47,778 nucleotides of DNA from CALFMR01 sp035550595 (GTDB lineage Bacteria; Acidobacteriota; Vicinamibacteria; Vicinamibacterales; SCN-69-37). Below are positions 45,957 through 47,778 of this stretch, in pieces; the first letter of the stretch is position 1; each line of letters begins with the position of its first letter. The stretch is taken from positions 1 through 47,778 of the forward strand of contig DASZOV010000058.1 in NCBI GenBank assembly GCA_035550595.1. Reading direction: 5' to 3'. A model generated the notes under the pieces. The model saw nothing but the letters and a program-made list of their open reading frames with translations. It did no database searches and was not told where the DNA came from. The position numbers and the translations under genes were made by a program.

Positions 45957-47738
45957 TTACGCCGTGATCTTGATGGCGACCGCGGTCGTGTCGTCGTTGG
46001 GGGGGAATCCGGCGCGGTGCGTCTCGACGGCGCGCGAGATGGCCGCGACGATGTCGGCCGCGGAGCCGTCGGCCGAGGCCTGCATGACCTCGAGCAGGCG
46101 GCGCGATCCGAACTCCACACCAGCGCTGTTCATCGCTTCGAGCACGCCGTCGGTCGCGAACACGAACGCGTCGCCGGCGACGAGTGGAAAGCTGACCTCG
46201 TCATAGCTCACGCCGAAAAACGAGCCCAGCGGCACGCCCGGCAGCTCGATGAGCTCGCACACGCCGCCGCGCATCCGCACGGGATACGGCCCACCCGAGT
46301 TCGCCAGCGTCACGGTGCGACGCTTGAGGTCGAAGATCGCGTAGCAGAGCGTGCAATAGTACTCCTCGAGTTGCCGCTCGTGCAGGATCGTATTGATCGA
46401 CATCAGCACGTTGGCCGGCGACGACCGTTCCGGCAGATAGCGACCGCGGAACGTGCGGCCGCGGACGAGCTCGCCGGCGAACACGCTGTAGAGCGCAGCG
46501 GCCACGCCTTTTCCCGACACGTCGCCGACGGCGACGATGACCGAGCTGGATTCGGGAACGAGGAAGTCGTGGAAGTCGCCGCCGAGCTCGCGCGCCGGCG
46601 CGAACGACACCGCCAGGTCCACCCCCTTCACGCGCCGCGGCAACTGCGTGGGCAGGAGCGCCGCCTGCACGCGCTGCGCGATCCGCAGCTCGCGCTCGAG
46701 GCGCGCCTCGTTCGCGCTCACTTCCGCATAGAGACGCGCGTTCTCGATCGCCACCGCGCCCTGGCTCGCGAGGAGCGTGAGGATCTCGATGTCGCGCTTG
46801 GAAAACGCGTCGAGCTCCGGGCTTTCGAGATCGAAGACGCCGATGCATCGGTCCTTCAAGAGCATTGGCACGGCCAACTCGGACCGGACGTCCTCGACCA
46901 CCTTGATGTAACGCGGATCCTTCGATACGTCCGGCGCGAGCACCGGCTCGCGATGGAGCGCCGCGTAGCCAACCAAGCCTTCGCCCAGCCCGACGGTCGG
47001 CAACGCGACCTTCTCGCCGTACTGGACGGCGACTTTGATTTCGAGCTCGTTCGTCTGGTCGTTCACGAGCAGGATGCCGAACGTGCGGTAATCGACCAGC
47101 CGTCGCGCGAGTTGCGCCATCCGCGACAGGAGCTCGTCGAGATCGAGCAGCGCGGCCACTTCGCGGCCGATCTCGGCGAGCGTCTCGAACGCCTCGGCGT
47201 CGAGGCGCTGCCGCTCGAAGAGCCGCGCGTTGACGAGCGCCGTCGCGACGTGCGCGGCGAACTGGCGCAGGATGGCGACGTCGCGCTCGGAGTAGCGGTC
47301 GCGCTCGCGGCTGAGCACGTTCAGGACGCCGATGGGCCGCGCCTTGTGAACGAGCGGCACGGCGAGCGCCGACTGCATGCCGGGGATCGCGTCGACGGCG
47401 TGCGTCTCGGCGGCCAGGTCTCCGGCGACGAACGGCTGTTGCGTCGTGACGACGCGCCCGATGATGCCCTCGGTGGGCGCGAGGCGCCGCTCGATCAAGT
47501 CGTCCGGATAACCGACGCTGTAGCCGACGCTGATCTCGTTGCGCTTCTCGTTGAAGAAGTAGAGCGCGAACGCGTCGAACGGGATGAGCCGGCCGATGAG
47601 CTCCGGAATGCGCGGCAAGAGCTCGTCCAGGTCGATGACCGACGCCACCTTGCGTCCGAGATCGAACAAGGTCAGGAGAATGTCGCGCTCATCTCCCGAG
47701 AGGGGAGGTGCGGCGGTGTCGGCAGGCTGTTGATTCAT
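45957..47738 (-). CDS. GAF-GAF-PP2C (RsbU/SpoIIE-type) serine phosphatase
   Basis: 593 residues, cytoplasmic. GAF 1 (about 25-170: KVASVIDLDELLPRIPELIGRLIPFDAFALYF, LNVLSRERDRYSERDVAIL) and GAF 2 (about 190-340: GVFDLESPELDAFSKRDIEIL) are followed by a short coiled coil (ERELRIAQRVQAALLP) and the SpoIIE/PP2C domain. The latter has the metal-binding motifs GGDFHDF and VAVGDVSGKGVAAALYS and the later FATDGVLEAMNSAG and NDDTTAVAIKI. Such proteins dephosphorylate anti-sigma factor antagonists in partner-switching stress pathways. No cognate antagonist or anti-sigma gene lies in the window. Confidence 0.92.
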   Translation of the reverse strand: MNQQPADTAAPPLSGDERDILLTLFDLGRKVASVIDLDELLPRIPELIGRLIPFDAFALYFFNEKRNEISVGYSVGYPDDLIERRLAPTEGIIGRVVTTQQPFVAGDLAAETHAVDAIPGMQSALAVPLVHKARPIGVLNVLSRERDRYSERDVAILRQFAAHVATALVNARLFERQRLDAEAFETLAEIGREVAALLDLDELLSRMAQLARRLVDYRTFGILLVNDQTNELEIKVAVQYGEKVALPTVGLGEGLVGYAALHREPVLAPDVSKDPRYIKVVEDVRSELAVPMLLKDRCIGVFDLESPELDAFSKRDIEILTLLASQGAVAIENARLYAEVSANEARLERELRIAQRVQAALLPTQLPRRVKGVDLAVSFAPARELGGDFHDFLVPESSSVIVAVGDVSGKGVAAALYSVFAGELVRGRTFRGRYLPERSSPANVLMSINTILHERQLEEYYCTLCYAIFDLKRRTVTLANSGGPYPVRMRGGVCELIELPGVPLGSFFGVSYDEVSFPLVAGDAFVFATDGVLEAMNSAGVEFGSRRLLEVMQASADGSAADIVAAISRAVETHRAGFPPNDDTTAVAIKITA

Positions 47739-47771
47739 CGACGAGCGAGGCGGGAACCCACTGGAATTATA
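47739..47771 (-). promoter_or_regulatory. -10 element of the GAF-GAF-PP2C gene
   Basis: Minus-strand consensus TATAAT (47771-47766) lies 27 bases before the ATG at 47738, giving a leader of about 20 bases. It is the only clear leadered promoter among those compared here; no strong Shine-Dalgarno sequence is visible. Confidence 0.55.
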
Positions 47772-47778
47772 CTTGCCG

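Overview
The window is very GC-rich, densely coded bacterial chromosome. Third codon positions are strongly GC, genes often overlap by 1 to 4 bases, and the short intergenic gaps carry several families of dispersed palindromic repeats. Gene content (M49 and M28 peptidases, rhodanese plus SufE, an orphan nuoG, a GAF/PP2C phosphatase) would fit a soil Acidobacteriota of the Vicinamibacterales type. That placement is an inference from style; no rRNA or other marker is present. I see no phage, insertion sequence, CRISPR array, tRNA or rRNA.

Region 1 (1-9812, + strand) is one tightly coupled tetrapyrrole operon: a short hemA, a hemC-hemD fusion, hemB, hemL, a sensor kinase, an OmpR-type regulator, hemE, hemN and hemG. 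It encodes every step from glutamyl-tRNA to protoporphyrin IX; glutamyl-tRNA synthetase and ferrochelatase are not here. The gene order, the HemC/D fusion and the two-component pair between hemL and hemE match what I recall of the Leptospira hem/HemKR locus. A direct repeat upstream of hemA, AGACA-N6-TGACA, is one base from the hem-box (TGACA-N6-TGACA) described there. This is the most notable system in the window.

Region 2 (9781-13515) holds a secreted cyclophilin (-), then a rhodanese, SufE and an M28 peptidase (+). Region 3 (13516-18457) is a minus-strand operon of an ArsR-methyltransferase fusion regulator followed by full-length metH. Region 4 (18526-28851) holds an alpha/beta hydrolase, oligoendopeptidase F, a large DUF349 protein, an ABC exporter pair, an MFS transporter (-) and two uncharacterised proteins. 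Region 5 (28808-34538, - strand) holds a [2Fe-2S] ferredoxin-domain protein, a phosphodiester glycosidase-like lipoprotein, dipeptidyl peptidase III and a beta-CASP metallo-beta-lactamase nuclease. The last of these is divergent from a MetF-like protein. Region 6 (35532-47778) holds a nitroreductase, a pteridine-reductase-like SDR and a beta-barrel protein (all -), then an aminotransferase, an AI-2E family permease, nuoG, DsbD and a CHASE3-like/GAF membrane protein (+), and finally a GAF-GAF-PP2C phosphatase (-).

A second theme is transcriptional. About a dozen first genes have a -10-like hexamer (TAnnnT or close variants such as GATAAT and CATACT) ending only 6 to 8 bases before the start codon, with no Shine-Dalgarno sequence. 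This points to widespread leaderless transcription, and it is used below to choose several start codons. Three repeat families recur between genes: GTTCGAA heptamer palindromes, a GCGCTGGGG-hairpin module of about 85 bp, and CTTCGCGGCTTCGCGTGAGG strings.
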